From Lathyrus oleraceus (lineage: Eukaryota > Streptophyta > Magnoliopsida > Fabales > Fabaceae), in contig NC_066583.1 in the NCBI RefSeq assembly GCF_024323335.1, forward strand, positions 270,744,916 through 270,808,915: a stretch of DNA of 64,000 bases, in the 5' to 3' direction. The notes beneath the pieces were generated by a model. It did no database searches and was not told the DNA's origin. It was given only the letters and a program-made list of their open reading frames with translations. Made by a program: the position numbers and the translations under genes. Positions within the stretch are counted from its first letter, which is position 1. Each line of letters begins with the position of its first letter. Of the stretch, positions 34,327 to 47,290 are shown in pieces.

Positions 34327-35023
34327 CTAAGACATCTTATACCCAGACGTGATCTGGGCTAGATCGTTGGCTTCTTGGTTTTCATTTCTCGGCACATGCG
34401 TTATGCCGACGACCTCAAAGTACTCCAACAATTGTGTTGCCGTCATGAAATACTTCAACAGATTTTCCTTGATGCATTTGTACTCTAGTGTGACCTGCTT
34501 GATTACCAACTCCGAATCTCCTCTTACCTCAATCCTACCGGCTCCCAATTCTTTCAAGATTCGAAGACCGGTTATTAAGGCCTCGTACTCAGCCTCATTA
34601 TTGGAACATTTTTCTTCGATTCTGCACTTGAACCTTGTCGGAACATCCTGTGGGGATAATATTAATACCCCAAATCATTTTCCATCCTTATGGCTCTACC
34701 CATCAAAATATAGTCGCCACGGGTTTGTGTCGACCATGTTTAGTGAAGGTTCGACCATAGCATGATCCACTATGAAATCTTCCCCAATCCGGCATAGGCA
34801 CAATTTCATACAGGAAAAGTACAGGCATAGGCACAATTTCTCGATGAGATTGTACCTAGTTTCAGCATCTATTAACATCCTCTTGGGCTAACATACTCCC
34901 TATAGTTGTATCCGACGCAATAATATACAAACTCATATTTTTTCTCCTACTAGGTGGTAGCAAAATAGGAGGCTTTATAAGGTAACCTTTGATGGCGTCG
35001 AAAGCCTCTTGTTGCTCCGGTCC
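34327..35023 (-). pseudogene. rnh: Tat element RNase H domains
   Basis: The end of the first RNase H lies at about 34880-34820 (ETRYNLIEKLCLCL). It is shortened: little of its core can be read between 35023 and 34880. The second RNase H (34780-34327) has the WRLYFDG start, the NNEAEYEAL box and RGDSELVIKQV, with one or two frame breaks near 34690 and 34560. The double RNase H is characteristic of Tat elements. Confidence 0.75.
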
Positions 35024-36369
35024 CTAGTGAAAATCACTTTCCTTTTTAATTTCGAGCAGTGGCGAAAACACCTCCGTCTTGCCACTTAGATTCGATATGA
35101 ACCGTCTTAAAAAGTTTATCTTCCCCAACAAAGATTGGAGTTGCTTCTTTGTCGACGGGCTTCTAAGCTTTAAAATTGCCTTTGTTTTATTCTGATTGAT
35201 ATTAATGCCTCGCTTGTGTACCATGAACCCCAAGAAATCTCCAACGTGTACACCGAAAGCACATTTTAATGGATTCATCTTCAATCCATATTTTCTCATT
35301 CTGTCGAACGAGCATCGAAGGTGATCCAAATGATCTCCATGTGATGACGATTTTATCATAATATCGTCAATATATACATGCATCAAATTCTCAATAAAGT
35401 CATGAAATATTCCATTCATAGCTCTTTGGAAGTTCGCTCCTGCGTTTTTTAAACCAAACAGCATCACAACCCATTCGTATGTCCCTAAAGCTCCAGGGCA
35501 TCGAAACGCTGTCTTAGGGACATCATCTTCAACTATCAGAATTTGATTGTAGCTAGAATAGCCATCAAGCGTGCTCAGATATTCAAAACTAGCAGCCAGA
35601 TCGACCAGCATTTCCACCACGGGCATCGAGTATTCATCCTTTGGCATGGCATTATTTAAATCTCTAAAATTTATACAGATTCTAAGAGTTCCATTTTCTT
35701 AATGACATGCACTATATTAGTTAACCATTCGACGTACCTCTCCATTATGATGAAACGACTTTTGAAGAGTCTTTCGATCTCCTGCTTAATTTTCAAGGTG
35801 ATTTCCGGAGCAAATCATCGAGGGTGTTGCTTCACTCGCCTTTTCCCAGGTTGGATAGGAAATCGATGCTCCACAATGCTTCGATTCAAACCGGGAATTT
35901 CGTTATAATCCCAGGAAAAACAGCCCCTGTATTTTATCAATACTTCAATCAAATTTGCCTTCATTTCTAACCCAACCTTAGTACTTATGTAGGTTGGTCT
36001 TTTTGTGACCTCGTCTCCTAGATCGATCTCTTCGAGGGGATCTTGTGCTTGCATATTCTGGGATTCATTTGATGGGTTCTTTTCGAGCCCCAAAGGCTCG
36101 TTGTCATAGATGCAATCAAGCCTCCGGCTTTCTGAAGCTGTTACCTGGTCGTGTCGACCATCTTCCAATTCTTCGGCTTCACATGCCAAATTTTGAAGCC
36201 TCTTGTTTTCCAGAATCGACTTTCTCTTGTTTTCAGCCAAGTAGGCTGAAATTCGAGCCAAACTTTCTGACTCAGCAGTCATCTTCATCAACTGCAGGTC
36301 ACCCCGTAGGTGGAATTCCCATCTCTGACCCCGTGTCTTCTTCAGCATCCCATATGAAACCATGATCAA
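35024..36369 (-). pseudogene. rt: Tat element RT with pre-RT linker
   Basis: The linker (36369-35980) carries a KAD-like coiled segment and the CFSWDYNEIPGL motif at about 35925. The frame stops near 35815, and RT resumes at PKDEYSMPV (35647) and runs open to 35024. The catalytic box reads YIDD at about 35375-35364. The thumb and connection (FLRRFISNLSGKT) are complete. The stretch 35815-35650, with NIVPVIKKNGK-type sequence, is shifted and degenerate. Confidence 0.85.
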
Positions 36370-37332
36370 GGTCTAAATTCAAAACGCAACCAGTTTTGAC
36401 GAAATTATAGGAACCTGATTCATCATCACACGGCGTTATATTCTCCAAGTGTTGGTCGAAAGATCTCTTCGAACCCCTATCATCGACTCAATAATAACTT
36501 TGGTTGGCCTCAATGTTCTCCATGAGGTTGTCTTTGCGCCAGATTATAAGTCTCTGATGAACCATTGAAGGTACCGCTCCTATCCCATGGATCCATTCTC
36601 GACCTAGGAGTAAATTGAAATTAGCTTTAGAATCTATCACCATGAACATCGTTGAGCGTGTTGTTGTGCCTACAACAAGGTCGACCTTATATTGCTGGTT
36701 TTCCCTCCATAGTTTGATAGAACCATGTTGTGTTGTCGGAGATCTTCGTCACCCTTCCACATTTTCTTAAATAGAGTATGGGGCATTAGATTGACCGCAA
36801 TGCCTTCGTCGATAAATACCTTGTTTACTGCTATTCCATGGACTTTCTCCCTTATGAACAAAGGCTTTAAATGATACATCATCCCTGGGCTGGGTCTTTC
36901 AAACATGGCCTTCTGTTCCTCCACTACACCGTTATTCATGACGTAGTAACACAATGGTGTCCCTCCAACCGTTTCATCTAGCACAAAGTCTTCCTCTGCT
37001 TCAGAGACTTCAGATACCATGTCATACTCAACCGACAATACTGATACAATGCCTCACTTTACAACAAAGTCATCACCGTAGATATCATCATTTGTTTCAT
37101 CGTACATGTCTTCGTCAAACTCCTCGTTGGACTGGGGGGAGTATTCAGGCTCTCCTTCGTCTGGTTGAGAGGAATATTCAGGTTCCTCCTCATTCGGTTC
37201 ACCCATGTCTCCTGGATGTTCTTCAATCTCTTACGAACATTTCACACTTTGGGAAGCTACTATTGCTTTCTTCCCCGTTGAGTCGACAATCATGGCCATT
37301 GTTTGGTTGGCCACTATTTTTCCTTGTCCTAT
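36370..37332 (-). pseudogene. pro: Tat element protease region
   Basis: The open part (37038-36670) contains the active-site stretch FIDEGIAVNLMPH at about 36808-36770. The triad is D-E-G instead of D-T/S-G, so activity is doubtful; related Tat proteases often show D-G-G here. Flanking sequence 36669-36370 and 37332-37039 is acidic linker without clear domain. Confidence 0.7.
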
Positions 37333-39696
37333 TCATAATACCTTTTGTATTTGCTTCTTTTGTCCATAGGTTTCCACAGGTTTCAAATGTGGAGTGGCGA
37401 CATCTTTCCCAGCTTTTTTGTTTCGCTGATAACACCTCCATTGTGTCCTGGTCATTGGATTCTTCCCTTTGTAGTTAGCAGATACCACGTAGCCCCTTTT
37501 CTTCTCTAGAGATGTTGTTTCTTTCTCCAACACTCTCCACTTTGTTTTCTTTCCCCCTTTTTGGCTGACTGACTCTATCCACTTCTCCTGTGGAACTTCG
37601 GTCGACGGGATGAAAGTCTTTGGTCAGAGTCGCTCGAACTGCCTCCTATTTTCTTTGTTCCATTTAGGTGCTCCGTGCTTGTCGAACACGAATTGCGGGA
37701 CAACAGGTTTCTCTTCCTTCAAAGCCTGGTTGTCAGCCTCCAACCTTTCGGCAATTTTCCCATCGAATACCATACTGCACTTAGGACATAGTAGAGCTTT
37801 TGACCCATTTACTCTACACTTCTCTTGGAAGTCTGATAAACTTTCGCCTGGTTGGGGATAGGCCAACTCCGATTTATTTTCGGCCTTATTGTTGAAACCC
37901 TTAGTAGTTTTGACCATCAACACTTCAAAAGATTCAGCTAAGGACCCCAATCAGAAGCCTCCATGAGACCATCAGTAGTCTCGACCATCATGCATTCGAG
38001 AGGCTCCGAGTACAAAGCTTTTTCCACCTTCAGAGGGTTGGAGTCCACCTGCATTTTTGGACTTTCGCCAAATTGAAGCCTTCCTTCTTTCAAATCCTTT
38101 TGCACAAAATCCCTGAAATAAACACATTGGTGAGTTTTGTGACCAAGAAAATTATGAAATTTACAGAATCTCCTTTTCTTCTTTTCTTCTAGGGGGGATC
38201 TTTTAAACACTGAGGGATCCTAATTTGATCGTATTTTACTAATAGGTTGGAGATCTCGTCGCACTTAGACACGTCGAACGTATAAGTCTTAGCTACGTAT
38301 TTATCTATTTTCTCAGCTACGATGGGGGTTTTTCCATTCGAAGGCTTTAAGACCTTACACACATATGAAGGTTCGGGCTTAAGTTCCGCCATGTTAACCT
38401 CACTTTTATCGATTAAATTTTCATCGTCGGAAGAACACCATTCGACTACAGTATAGGATATTTTTTCTTTCTTATGATATCGACTCATTTTGGTCTTCCC
38501 AGCTTTCAAGCGTTCGATGCGTCGAACTCTATCATCCAGTTGGGCCATATCTCTAAGATACTGAGTATTCAACTTTTTCCTTATAGAATAATCTAAACCC
38601 CCGGCTGCTATCTCAACTAGCTCATGCTCAGAGACTTGAGTAAAGCATCGCACTTTCAACTGTCTAAACCTATTCAGGTACTGATCAACCGACTCAGCAA
38701 TCTTTCGTTTGACGCTTGCCAGTTCTTTAAGGCTAATCTTTGACTGCCCCATGTAAAATTGTTCATGGAACAATCTCTCTAACTGTGTCCATGTTTGGAT
38801 CAACTGTGGAGGTAACATTATGAACCATGTAAATGCGTTTTTTGTAAGAGAACTTGGGAAGTACTTTAACTTCAAATCCTCATTATTCGTTATGTCACCA
38901 GCCTCAGTCTGATACCTGGTGACGTGTTCGACAGTGGACTCCTCAGTATCCCCAGCGAACTTGGTAAATTTCGGGACTTTCCATCCCCTAGGCAGTTCTT
39001 CCTGTAAGACAAAGTATGGCAAAGGTGAATAGTAAGTCAGCGAATGTAGGCCTGGAGGCTTCTTCCGTTTCGTATTATGATTCGTTCGATGATAGCCTCT
39101 AGGTTTTGCTCACAAACCGCTGCCTCGTGTCGAATATGCCTGACCACATGGTCGGGATCCTGGTTTCTGTTAACCATAACCATAGGAGGCCTTCGTGCCA
39201 CCCTTGGGATTTATTCGAACTCCTGATATTATTGTTCGACCGTGTCATCCGTCATTTTCTTTTGTCGGACCGGGGTTTCCAGTTGAGGAGGAGGCGTTGG
39301 ATTGTGACGAACCGACGCCCTTGGAGCCCCCAAAAAGTCTCTTATCCTTGTCATTTGAGTTGCCAACTGTTGGTAACCCTGCGTCGAATCTTGGATCAAA
39401 GGCCATAGGATGATGCCCATTTTCTGAGTTAGCATATGTACCATTTCATAGTTACTCTCGTCCATTTGCTATCTCATGACGGTGACAGAACTCGACGTAA
39501 AAGTTCGGACCGACTGGGAAGCCAGTCCAAAACCTGGGGGTCGACCGAATGTGGTTGCCAAAGGTCTTAACCCCTGGTAATGTGGGAATGGCGATGATGA
39601 TGTTTTGCCAAAAGTCGAACCGAGATTGTGCATACTTGCCATAAACTCAGTCGGCATTTCCAACGTCCTGTGCATGAGGACTGTAAAGCTAGGCAT
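37333..39696 (-). pseudogene. gag: Tat element gag
   Basis: The N-terminal part (39696-39229) is a low-complexity linker with one in-frame stop at 39469-39471. The Gag core is open at 39022-38189 (VPKFTKFAGDTEES, then SWFIMLPP-like and LDYSIRKKL stretches), about 240 residues. A zinc-binding-like run C-x2-H-x5-H-x3-C follows at about 38163-38125. Frames 38210-37938, 37950-37624 and 37533-37333 continue the C-terminal part in shifted frames. Order and content match Retrotrans_gag proteins of Tat elements. Confidence 0.85.
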
Positions 39697-39925
39697 GTAT
39701 TACCCAGAAGTTCCTATTCTTGTTGGTGTCGGCGTTTGTGGCTGACACGGTGTCAGAATTGGACCCACAAATACTGTCGAAACCGCCGACGCCATGCTAG
39801 AATCGACATCGGTCGTCTGTGATGTCGTCGTGTCTTCTGCCGAAGATATCTCTTCCTATGGCCGAGGAGACGTCATTTTGGCATTGCGTAGTCGCATACA
39901 CTAAACACTTCGAGGTCCCACCAGG
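39697..39925 (-). other. Tat element leader
   Basis: Short untranslated segment between 5' LTR and gag. On the minus strand a TGGTGGGACC stretch two bases after the LTR end is the likely primer-binding site; the matching tRNA is not clear to me. Confidence 0.45.
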
Positions 39926-40562
39926 TGTGGAATTTTTTTTTGCCAACAATCTCTAGCCTTCTATTAGAGGGTTACTTGCAGAACATGGTACAAAGTCCTA
40001 GACTTCGTGTTGAGTGTATGGTGGTTTAGTAGGCAAGTTCTTTGTGTGTCCAAAAGAGGTGAATATAACTCTTAGTGAGTTGGAAATATAGTAAAGTAGA
40101 CGCAATAAATAATGAAAGTCTGGTGAAAGTAAAGGCAACAAAAATAAAGACAATTTGATAAGTTAAATGATTGATGAATATAAATGGAGGCAAAGGTACA
40201 TTTTTCGTAGGGAGATGACTCTTTTCTTGTAAACACTTTGGCACTTCAAGTGTACTCCTACTGCAAATGCTAAAATTGCCACCCTTGAAATGATCCCTAA
40301 AACTTGCTTAAATACTAGTAAAAAATTAACCGTTGGGAGGTTGCAAATATGTCTCGAGATGACATGTGTCGCCCCACTTCTCCCACCCTACCCACGTATC
40401 CGACACCCACGACCACTCCTCATCATGGTAATTAAAATTGACTTCGACTGGCCCTTTATGCGTCGACCCTAGGTTGCCAAATTTCCATGTTTACCCAACC
40501 CTCTGATGGACTTCCTAATCGACCACTCTTTGCCTTCTTTGGTCAAAATTTGTTAGCTAACA
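39926..40562 (-). repeat. Tat 5' LTR, full length
   Basis: About 637 bp long. On the minus strand it starts with the palindrome TGTTAGCTAACA (40562-40551). A TATA-like TATTTAA lies at 40314-40308, and the region of identity with the 3' copy starts about 27 bp further, at 40286. It ends after the GATTGTTGGCA stretch and a T run (A run on the minus strand). Confidence 0.8.
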
Positions 40563-40567
40563 CTTCT

Positions 40568-43500
40568 CTAGAGCTTTTGCAACAATTCCCAAGCTCTAAG
40601 ACCTTCTGAAGTTCCCTGACCAGATCAAGCTTCATCAACTTTTGATCATCATTTGGATAGGGTAGTTCTGAGCATCATTTGAACTCAAACAAGTTACCAC
40701 ACTGTAGTTCTTCACTCTCTGATGCTTTCCCCTAACTTATCTAGTGTTGATTGATCGTGTTCATCATTTAATTTAACTTTTCGTGGCCTGCTTGTTTCTG
40801 AAACTTCTCTAAAACTCTCCATGCTCAATTTAGATAAATGAATTTTGAGGATGAGGTTGAATTCATGATGAGGAGGTGATCACATTGGTGAGAGTCTCAT
40901 GTTCTGAATTTGCCAAATGATGAAACTCCGATAAGGGATCACTGGAGAAGATGACCGGAATGTTTCAGGTTATCCGAGTTGGCTATACACGTTGACAATT
41001 TGAAATGTTATGATTGGTCCATTTTGAATGTGATCCCGTATTTTATTTTGGCTAATTTCCATCATGCGCTCTAGCCTGATGGCTATTGGATCTTCCACAT
41101 CAATTAATGAGGCCAGATCCAACGTCTCTGTGTTTTTCTGATTTTTATTTCTTTTTTCTTTTTTAATTTAAATTCCACTTTCTTTTAAAATTCAAAGTAA
41201 ATTCATTTTTCATCCAAAAAATCCCAAAATAATTTCTAAAATTTTCTTTTAATTTTCTTTATCTGATTTTTATTTTTGCATATTTTATTTTATTGATTTT
41301 CTATTTTTCTTGAATTTCCTCTTTTTTCCTTTGTTTTAATTGGTTTAAAAATACTTTTATGCATTTAAAATTTCTGGAAAATTTATTTTATGTTTCTTAT
41401 TTTATTTCTAACCTTCCAATTTTCTTGGCCATTTATTTGGTGTTTTAAAGGGCTTTATGGATTTTCTCTTTTATTTCCCTTTTAAAATTTATTTTAAAAA
41501 TATTTTTGATGTATTTTATTTTATTTTCTTACATTTTATGCTTGTTTGACATTTTTTGACTTATGTTGGCCTTGGACCTTGGCCACTTTGATCATAGGTC
41601 TCATCAAACTCAATGGATCTTGGATGTTGATGGGGTGCAAACCCTAATCCACCAAAATGGATGATTGATTTTGATGATGACTTGATCAAGCCTTTGATCC
41701 AATTTGAATTTGGTTTCTCTTGTCTTATTCTTCTTCATCCCTTTATCTTCCTCTTTCTTTTGATTAATTGGATGGTTTGTATCCATTTTGTTCATGATGT
41801 GTGGGTTGGTACTTAATGAACTTTCACCATTTCAAATCTACCTCTTAATTGATCATGGATTATTTTAGGTACTTTGGATTGATGCATAATTTGATCCTAA
41901 GTATCATGAAGTATTGATTGATGTAATGGACCACTCTCATAGCCTTTGTGCTTGATCCATCCTCTTTTTTTTTGTGGCATAACTTTAGGAGAATGATTTA
42001 CATATCATTTGTCTAGCATGTAGTAACACAAATATTATTATTGATCGACCTTAGATAGTTGTGACTTCTACATAAGTCCAATTATGATTTCTTAACATAG
42101 CGCTAAATTTGTCTTGAAGTAAGTCATTTTCATAAGTGAGATTGTAAGTCTCCTACTCCCCATGGTATTGTGTGAAAAAATTTGTTTCCTTTTTACCTAA
42201 GAGAGCTAGTGACATACTTGTTGATTTTATCCAAGTTATAGCCCTTTTCATGATGATGTATAGGTCCATATTTTCATACTTGTGGGTGAATAGTTGAGTG
42301 TTCTATAAAAAATGACAAATTGCCTCTATATTCTTGATTACTAACACAACTTACTAACATATTATTGTATTAACTTTACTTTAATGTCATTTATCTTATG
42401 CTCTTTATTCTTTTGTCATTTATTTCTTGTTATTTACTTTTTTGTTTTTAGCATCTCATATCATATTTTTTGTGCTTATGTTATTTGCTCTTTGTGCACT
42501 TGGACCTTTGTATATGTTTATTCTTTCTTTCTTTGTCCATTTGGACTTCTTTTTCTTTTAAAGAAATTAATAAAGGAAAAACCCTAAAAAATTGGTTCTC
42601 TTGATTCATGGACTTAAGGTTACTATCATTGCCATCGTTATGGAGTTATGGACTTAGAACTAGGATCTTGATCCTTGCTTTGGGAGTTTGTGATTTGAAA
42701 CCTTGGGATTCATCTAGTACCTTTGACTTTGGGATTCTTTTGAAGACTTGGCTTGGTTACTTTGGTTTCATCCAACACATGGATTATTCTTTGCTTATTT
42801 GGCTTGCTTGAGGCTTAATCTAAAGGAGGGAATTATTGCATGACTCATGTCATACAGCTTTCTATCTCTTGGTTAGATCTTTCCTCCCTAGCTTTTACTT
42901 TATGCTATAGGACAATCTCTTCATCTCCTCCCCTTCTTTAACTTTCAAAATCTTCTCCCTCCTTTTCAAAAACCTTCTTATTTTCAAACTTGAACCACTT
43001 TCTCAATAAACCTTGACTTTTGTCAAGTGATTTTTAAAATATTTTCTTAATAAATGCTAATACATCCTAAGCATATTCAAAACCAATTTCAAAAGACTTA
43101 AAAAAATACATAACTCATTCAAACTATTTTGTGCCCTTTGTGCACTTTTTCCTTTTAAAACTTTTTCTCAAAATTTAGACATGATTCATTTCCATAGTTG
43201 AGATGTAATTCTCATATCCCCATAGTATTGATGATAATTATTTTCCACTCAAGAGAGTTAGTGGCATACTTGTTGATCTTTATCCAAGTTGGATCCCTTC
43301 TCTGTGGTAATGCAAAGTTCTCATACTCGTGGGTGGCTAGTTGAGTGTTCTCCTAAAAATGACTAAATGTATTTTCATTTAAAAATGAATTAAAAGAAAC
43401 ATCTTTGTTATTTTTACCACTAACTACAAGGTTTTAATCCTCCATTTCACTTTGTTGGCACGTAGGCATGAGACTCAGGAAGTCTTGGCAAACACAAAAA

Positions 43501-43805
43501 TTATAAAAAAAACATGTCTCTTATCATCTCCCCAATCTTTTGCAAACAACACCATTTTAAAGCAAAAATGTACAGATTTCCAAAGAGGTTCCTATAAGGT
43601 ACTATAGATGCTTAGAGTGCTAGTACCTTCCCTTTACATAACCAACCCCAGACCCTTATGTCTTTTTATTAGTTTTTTTTATAACTTCTTTGGGTTTTGT
43701 TCGTTCTTTTTCCCTTTTCTTTGGAAATAATAAAAGCGTGGTTGCGACTCTTGCTTTGTGAGTTAAGTTAATCAATAACTTAATCTCAAATTTTTTATCG
43801 CTACA
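40568..43805 (+). repeat. Solo Ogre LTR, distal part
   Basis: Non-coding R/U5 side of the solo LTR. It carries pyrimidine-rich blocks, a direct repeat of a block around CATACTTGTTGAT (about 42209 and 43268), and the AATAATAAAAGCGTGGTTGC stretch near 43727, which includes the polyadenylation-type signal. Open frames at 42384-42811 have no domain and are not conserved in the sister LTR. Confidence 0.8.
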
Positions 43806-45200
43806 CACGTGGACTTTGTTAACATAGATCTGCCACTTGTGACATCTTTTGAAAAAGTTGTAACAATCAACCTCTCTGGTTGTTTAGTAATAGCTAACTC
43901 GAAGGATCTTTTTGGAAAGAGTAGGCCCTTTAGCATGGATTCCTTCACATCCTTCATGGATGGACGTTATGATCGTGTCTATCCATGCATCTGAGCAAGA
44001 TAGAGTCATAATTCCTTTTGTACAAAACATCCCCACTCAAGAAGAATTTGGAATAGAGCTTTCTCAAAGCCTTCTTATTAGTGATGGACAGATTCTCAGG
44101 ATACTCTTGTTTCTCTAGATACCTTTTAATGTCATAGAACTAAGGTCGATCTTCATAATCTACCTCAGTTGCTAGACAATATACAGGTTCAACCATGTGT
44201 TCAATTTGAATATAGGGAACTTCATTTTTCAACTTGACCTTGAACATGGATGCCAAGGTAGCCAAAGCATCTGCTAGTTGATTCTTTTCCCTAGTGATAT
44301 GATGAAATCATTTTTCATCAAAGTATGGAATCAGTTTCATGGCATGCTTCTTGTATGGAATTAACTTGTTATCCCTAGTTTTCCAATCTCCCTTGATCTG
44401 ACTGATTAATAGAGCCGAATCTCCATAAACCTCGAGGATTTTAATTCTTAAATCAATGACTGATTCAATGTCGAAGATACATGCTTCATATTCTACCATA
44501 TTGTTGGTGCAGCCAAAACATATTCTTGTAGTGAATGGAAGGTGAAAGCCAGTTGAAGAAGTGATAATTTCCCCAATCCCATGACCTTGAACATTTGAAG
44601 CACCGTTGAACACGAGCATCTATCGAGATCCTGGTTCGGGTCCTTCGTCAGGGCCTGGAATCTCATAATCTCTGATGAACAAGATGTTATCATCTGGAAA
44701 GTCAAACCTCATTGGTTGATAACCTTCCACGGGTTGACGAACGAGATAGTCACATAACACATTCCCTTTGATAGCTTTTTAGGTAACATACTGGATGTCA
44801 TACTCTGTTAGTACCATTTTCCACCGAGCAATTTTCCAATGACAACAGGCTTCCCAAATATGTACTTTATTGGATCCATTTTGGATATCAACAAAGTAAT
44901 ATGGTAAACCATATATTGTCTTAGGCATCGAGCAACCCAAGCTAGAGTCACACCAGGTTTTCTCCAAGAGTGAGTATCTGGTCTCACACTCAGTGAACTT
45001 CTTGCTCAAATAGTAAATGGCATGTTCTTTTCTGCCCGTGTCGTCATGTTGACCAAGTACACAACCCATAGATCCATCCAATATAGTAAGATACATGATC
45101 AAAGGCCTATCAGGAACAAGTGGTATTAAGATTGGTGATTCTTGCAAGTATTAATTTATTTTGTCAAATGCCCTTTGACAATCATTATTCCACACGATTG
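43806..45200 (-). pseudogene. rnh-int: Element A RNase H domains and integrase start
   Basis: RNase H 1 is open at 45147-44779 (LIMYLTILDGSMGCVLGQHDD, then KEHAIYYLSKKF). RNase H 2 is open at 44619-44308 (LVFNGASN, CTNNMVEYEA, EVYGDSALL). The linker (44307-44100) leads into the integrase zinc domain (about 44090-43806), readable after frameshifts as a CHKWQIYVNKVHV stretch at the border. The next codons are found at 30383. The second RNase H active-site Asp (expected FDGAS) reads Asn in FNGAS. Confidence 0.85.
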
Positions 45201-46330
45201 TTTGATTCTTTCTCAACAACTTGAAAAATGGTTCACAGGTAGCCATCAAATAGGAAATGAATCAAGAGATGTAGTTTAGTCGACCCAGGAAGCACCGAAC
45301 TTCCTTTTTCAGTTTTAGGAGGTGGCATGTCTAGAATTGCTCGAACTTTGTCGGGATCAACTTCAATGCCTTTTTGGCTAACAATGAAACCCAAGACTTT
45401 ACCAGATCGGACCCCAAAGGTGCACTTTACAGGAGTCAACTGTAGCTTGAACTTTCAGAGTCAAGGAAATAGTTTCCTCGGATGATCTAAGTGCTTGTCT
45501 TCAGTTTTGGATTTAGCACTCATATCGTCCATGTAAACCTCAACCTCTTTATGGATCATATCGTGGAAGAGAGTTACTGTGGCTCACTGATATATTGCCC
45601 CTATGTTGTTCAGACCAAAAGACATGACTTTGTAGCAGTACGTTCCTCAAGGTGTGATATAAGTTGCTTTTTCCATATCATATAGAGACATCTTTATCTG
45701 ATTATACCCGAAAAACCCATCCATGAACGATAAAGCAGAGTATTGAGCGGTGTTGTCGACCAAGATGTCAATATGAGGCAAAGGAAAATCATCCTTGGGG
45801 CTCGATTTATTGTGCTCTCTATACTCAACGCACTTTCTGACCTTACCATCTTTCTTTAGAACATGGACGATGTTGGCAACCCATTAGGATATTCAAAAAT
45901 GGCTAAGAAGCCAACATCAAACTGTTTCTTCACCTCTTCTATGATTTTCAGTGCCATGTCAAGTCTAGTCCTTCTGAGCTTCTACTTAACCGGAGGAAAA
46001 TCAGGATTGAATGGCAAATGATGCTCGATGATGTTGGGTTCTAAACCAGGCATATCTTGATATGACCAGGTGAATACGTCTACATAATCTTGAAGCAATT
46101 TAACCAACTCAATATGCACAAGCTCTTCAAGCCTCTATTTTGACTTCTTTTCTTACTTCCTCGATCCCCAAATTGATGACTTCTATTGGCTCTTGATGTG
46201 GCTGAATCTCTTTTTGCTCATGCTCAAGGATCCTTGCTAGTTCATCTGGTAACTCACAGCCTTCCTCATCGTCGCCTTCAACTTGGTTAATTGGAAATCT
46301 AGAGTTACGAGGGATATTTTTTGATGTTGT
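45201..46330 (-). pseudogene. rt: Element A reverse transcriptase
   Basis: The pre-RT linker with a DMPGLEPN-like stretch lies at about 46060-46030. RT motifs follow: KKDGKVRK (about 45850), PKDDFPLPHIDILVD (about 45800), a stop after YITP, FGLNN (about 45610), and YMDD (about 45530) for the catalytic box. The thumb region is open at 45439-45233 (TFGVRSGKVLGFIVSQKGIE). Several stops and shifts break the frame. Domain order is normal for Ogre. Confidence 0.85.
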
Positions 46331-46899
46331 TAGTAATGGATTTGTTTTCTCTGCATATTTACGAACTCTTTTAATAATGAGATTTTAGAAAAGTGTAAAA
46401 GAAAAAGAAACTTTTGCCATTTATTTGTTGTGAAAAGTAAAATAATAGAAAGAAAATGAACATGATTTTGAATGCAAAAAATGTTTTTATTTATTGATCA
46501 CATAATACTTTGAAAACAAGAGGCTCTTACAAAATACCCTCTTGTCTCGAGAGAGGACGAGGGATTTAAAAAAACAAAGTGCATTATGTTGTAATAGAAA
46601 AGACTGTGGGGACCACGGAGGCCGTCCTGTTGTTTAGCGTGAAGCCATGTGGGCATTTGCGCACGAAGCTGAAGACTTCTCTTCTGTGTGAACCTTCAAT
46701 AACTACCTTGATGTCATCAGATTGATACCCAACAATGTTAAACTTGACAACGCATAACCTCTTCTAATTTCCTTAATTTGGCAGGCGAGACAATGGTAGA
46801 TAATCGATACCAAAGCGATCATGCTTCTCAGTAACGTCTACTATCTGACCCTAACCTGGAGGAGTACCCATATCAAGAGTTTCCCTGGTGCTCTTCACA
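46331..46899 (-). other. Element A protease-RT spacer
   Basis: A degenerate region lies between protease and RT, in the place where Ogre elements are known to have an intron. A+T-rich sequence at 46330-46500 would suit that, but I cannot define splice sites. Short coding-like patches occur at 46560-46900. Confidence 0.4.
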
Positions 46900-47290
46900 T
46901 ATGATAAAACCATTTATGCTACCTTGTTTTGAAAGAATGTAGCATAGCTGACGTCTTTGAATTCCAAACAACAGAAAGGAAACTCAATTATGCCTTCTTC
47001 AGTTTCAACATACCGAAATGATGATAGTTCACTGACAAACAAATCATCTTCGCCATAAACAATGACCAATTTGTCCTTAAACATGATTTAAGCTTCTGGT
47101 GTAGTGTAGAGGTCACTTCCCCGACGACATGTATCCATGGTCTGCCTAACAAGCAACTGTAAGCTAGATTAATGTCCATCACTTAAAAAGTGATGGTGAA
47201 GAAATATGGTCCCCTTTGATAGGTAAATTAACTTCTCCAATTACTTGCCTCCAGATGCCGACAGAGAAACATACGTGGGTGCATACCCTT
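46900..47290 (-). pseudogene. pro: Element A protease, C-terminal half only
   Basis: VIGEVNLPIK (about 47245-47215) and AYSCLLGRPWIHVV (about 47165-47125), then TSTLHQ, match the second half of Ogre protease. The first half with the D-T-G active site is absent: gag N-terminal sequence joins at about 47275. One deletion thus removed the Gag core, zinc knuckle and protease active site. Confidence 0.8.

Larger units (their letters stand above)
31934..40562 (-). mobile_element. Tat-lineage element on the minus strand
   Basis: Right to left: 5' LTR (40562 to about 39926), gag (39696-37333), protease (37038-36670), RT, RNase H, integrase (to 32872), an ORF on the opposite strand (32294-32788), and a shortened 3' LTR (32287-31934). 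A perfect 5-bp duplication CTTCT (31929-31933 and 40563-40567) flanks it. All genes are broken, but domain order is complete. It interrupts the solo Ogre LTR. Confidence 0.88.
30386..43805 (+). mobile_element. Solo Ogre LTR of element A's family, split by a Tat element
   Basis: The LTR consists of 30386-31933 and 40568-43805, 4786 bp in all. It starts TGTCATACCCTAATTTTTAA and ends TTATCGCTACA. Flanks are CACAT (30381-30385) and CACGT (43806-43810), a 5-bp duplication with one change, in the element A integrase gene. Element A's own LTR (4773 bp) has the same start phrase, end phrase and length but lies on the other strand. A TATA box (TATAAATAG) is at about 31774-31782. No internal sequence is present, so this is a solo LTR. 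Confidence 0.88.

Noticed and set aside
39226..39465. Separate small minus-strand gene
   Set aside because: It is the continuation of the Tat gag N-terminal linker after an in-frame stop at 39469-39471.
42384..42811. Two 67-codon frames with hydrophobic peptides
   Set aside because: They lie in the non-coding part of the solo LTR; hydrophobicity follows from T-rich DNA.
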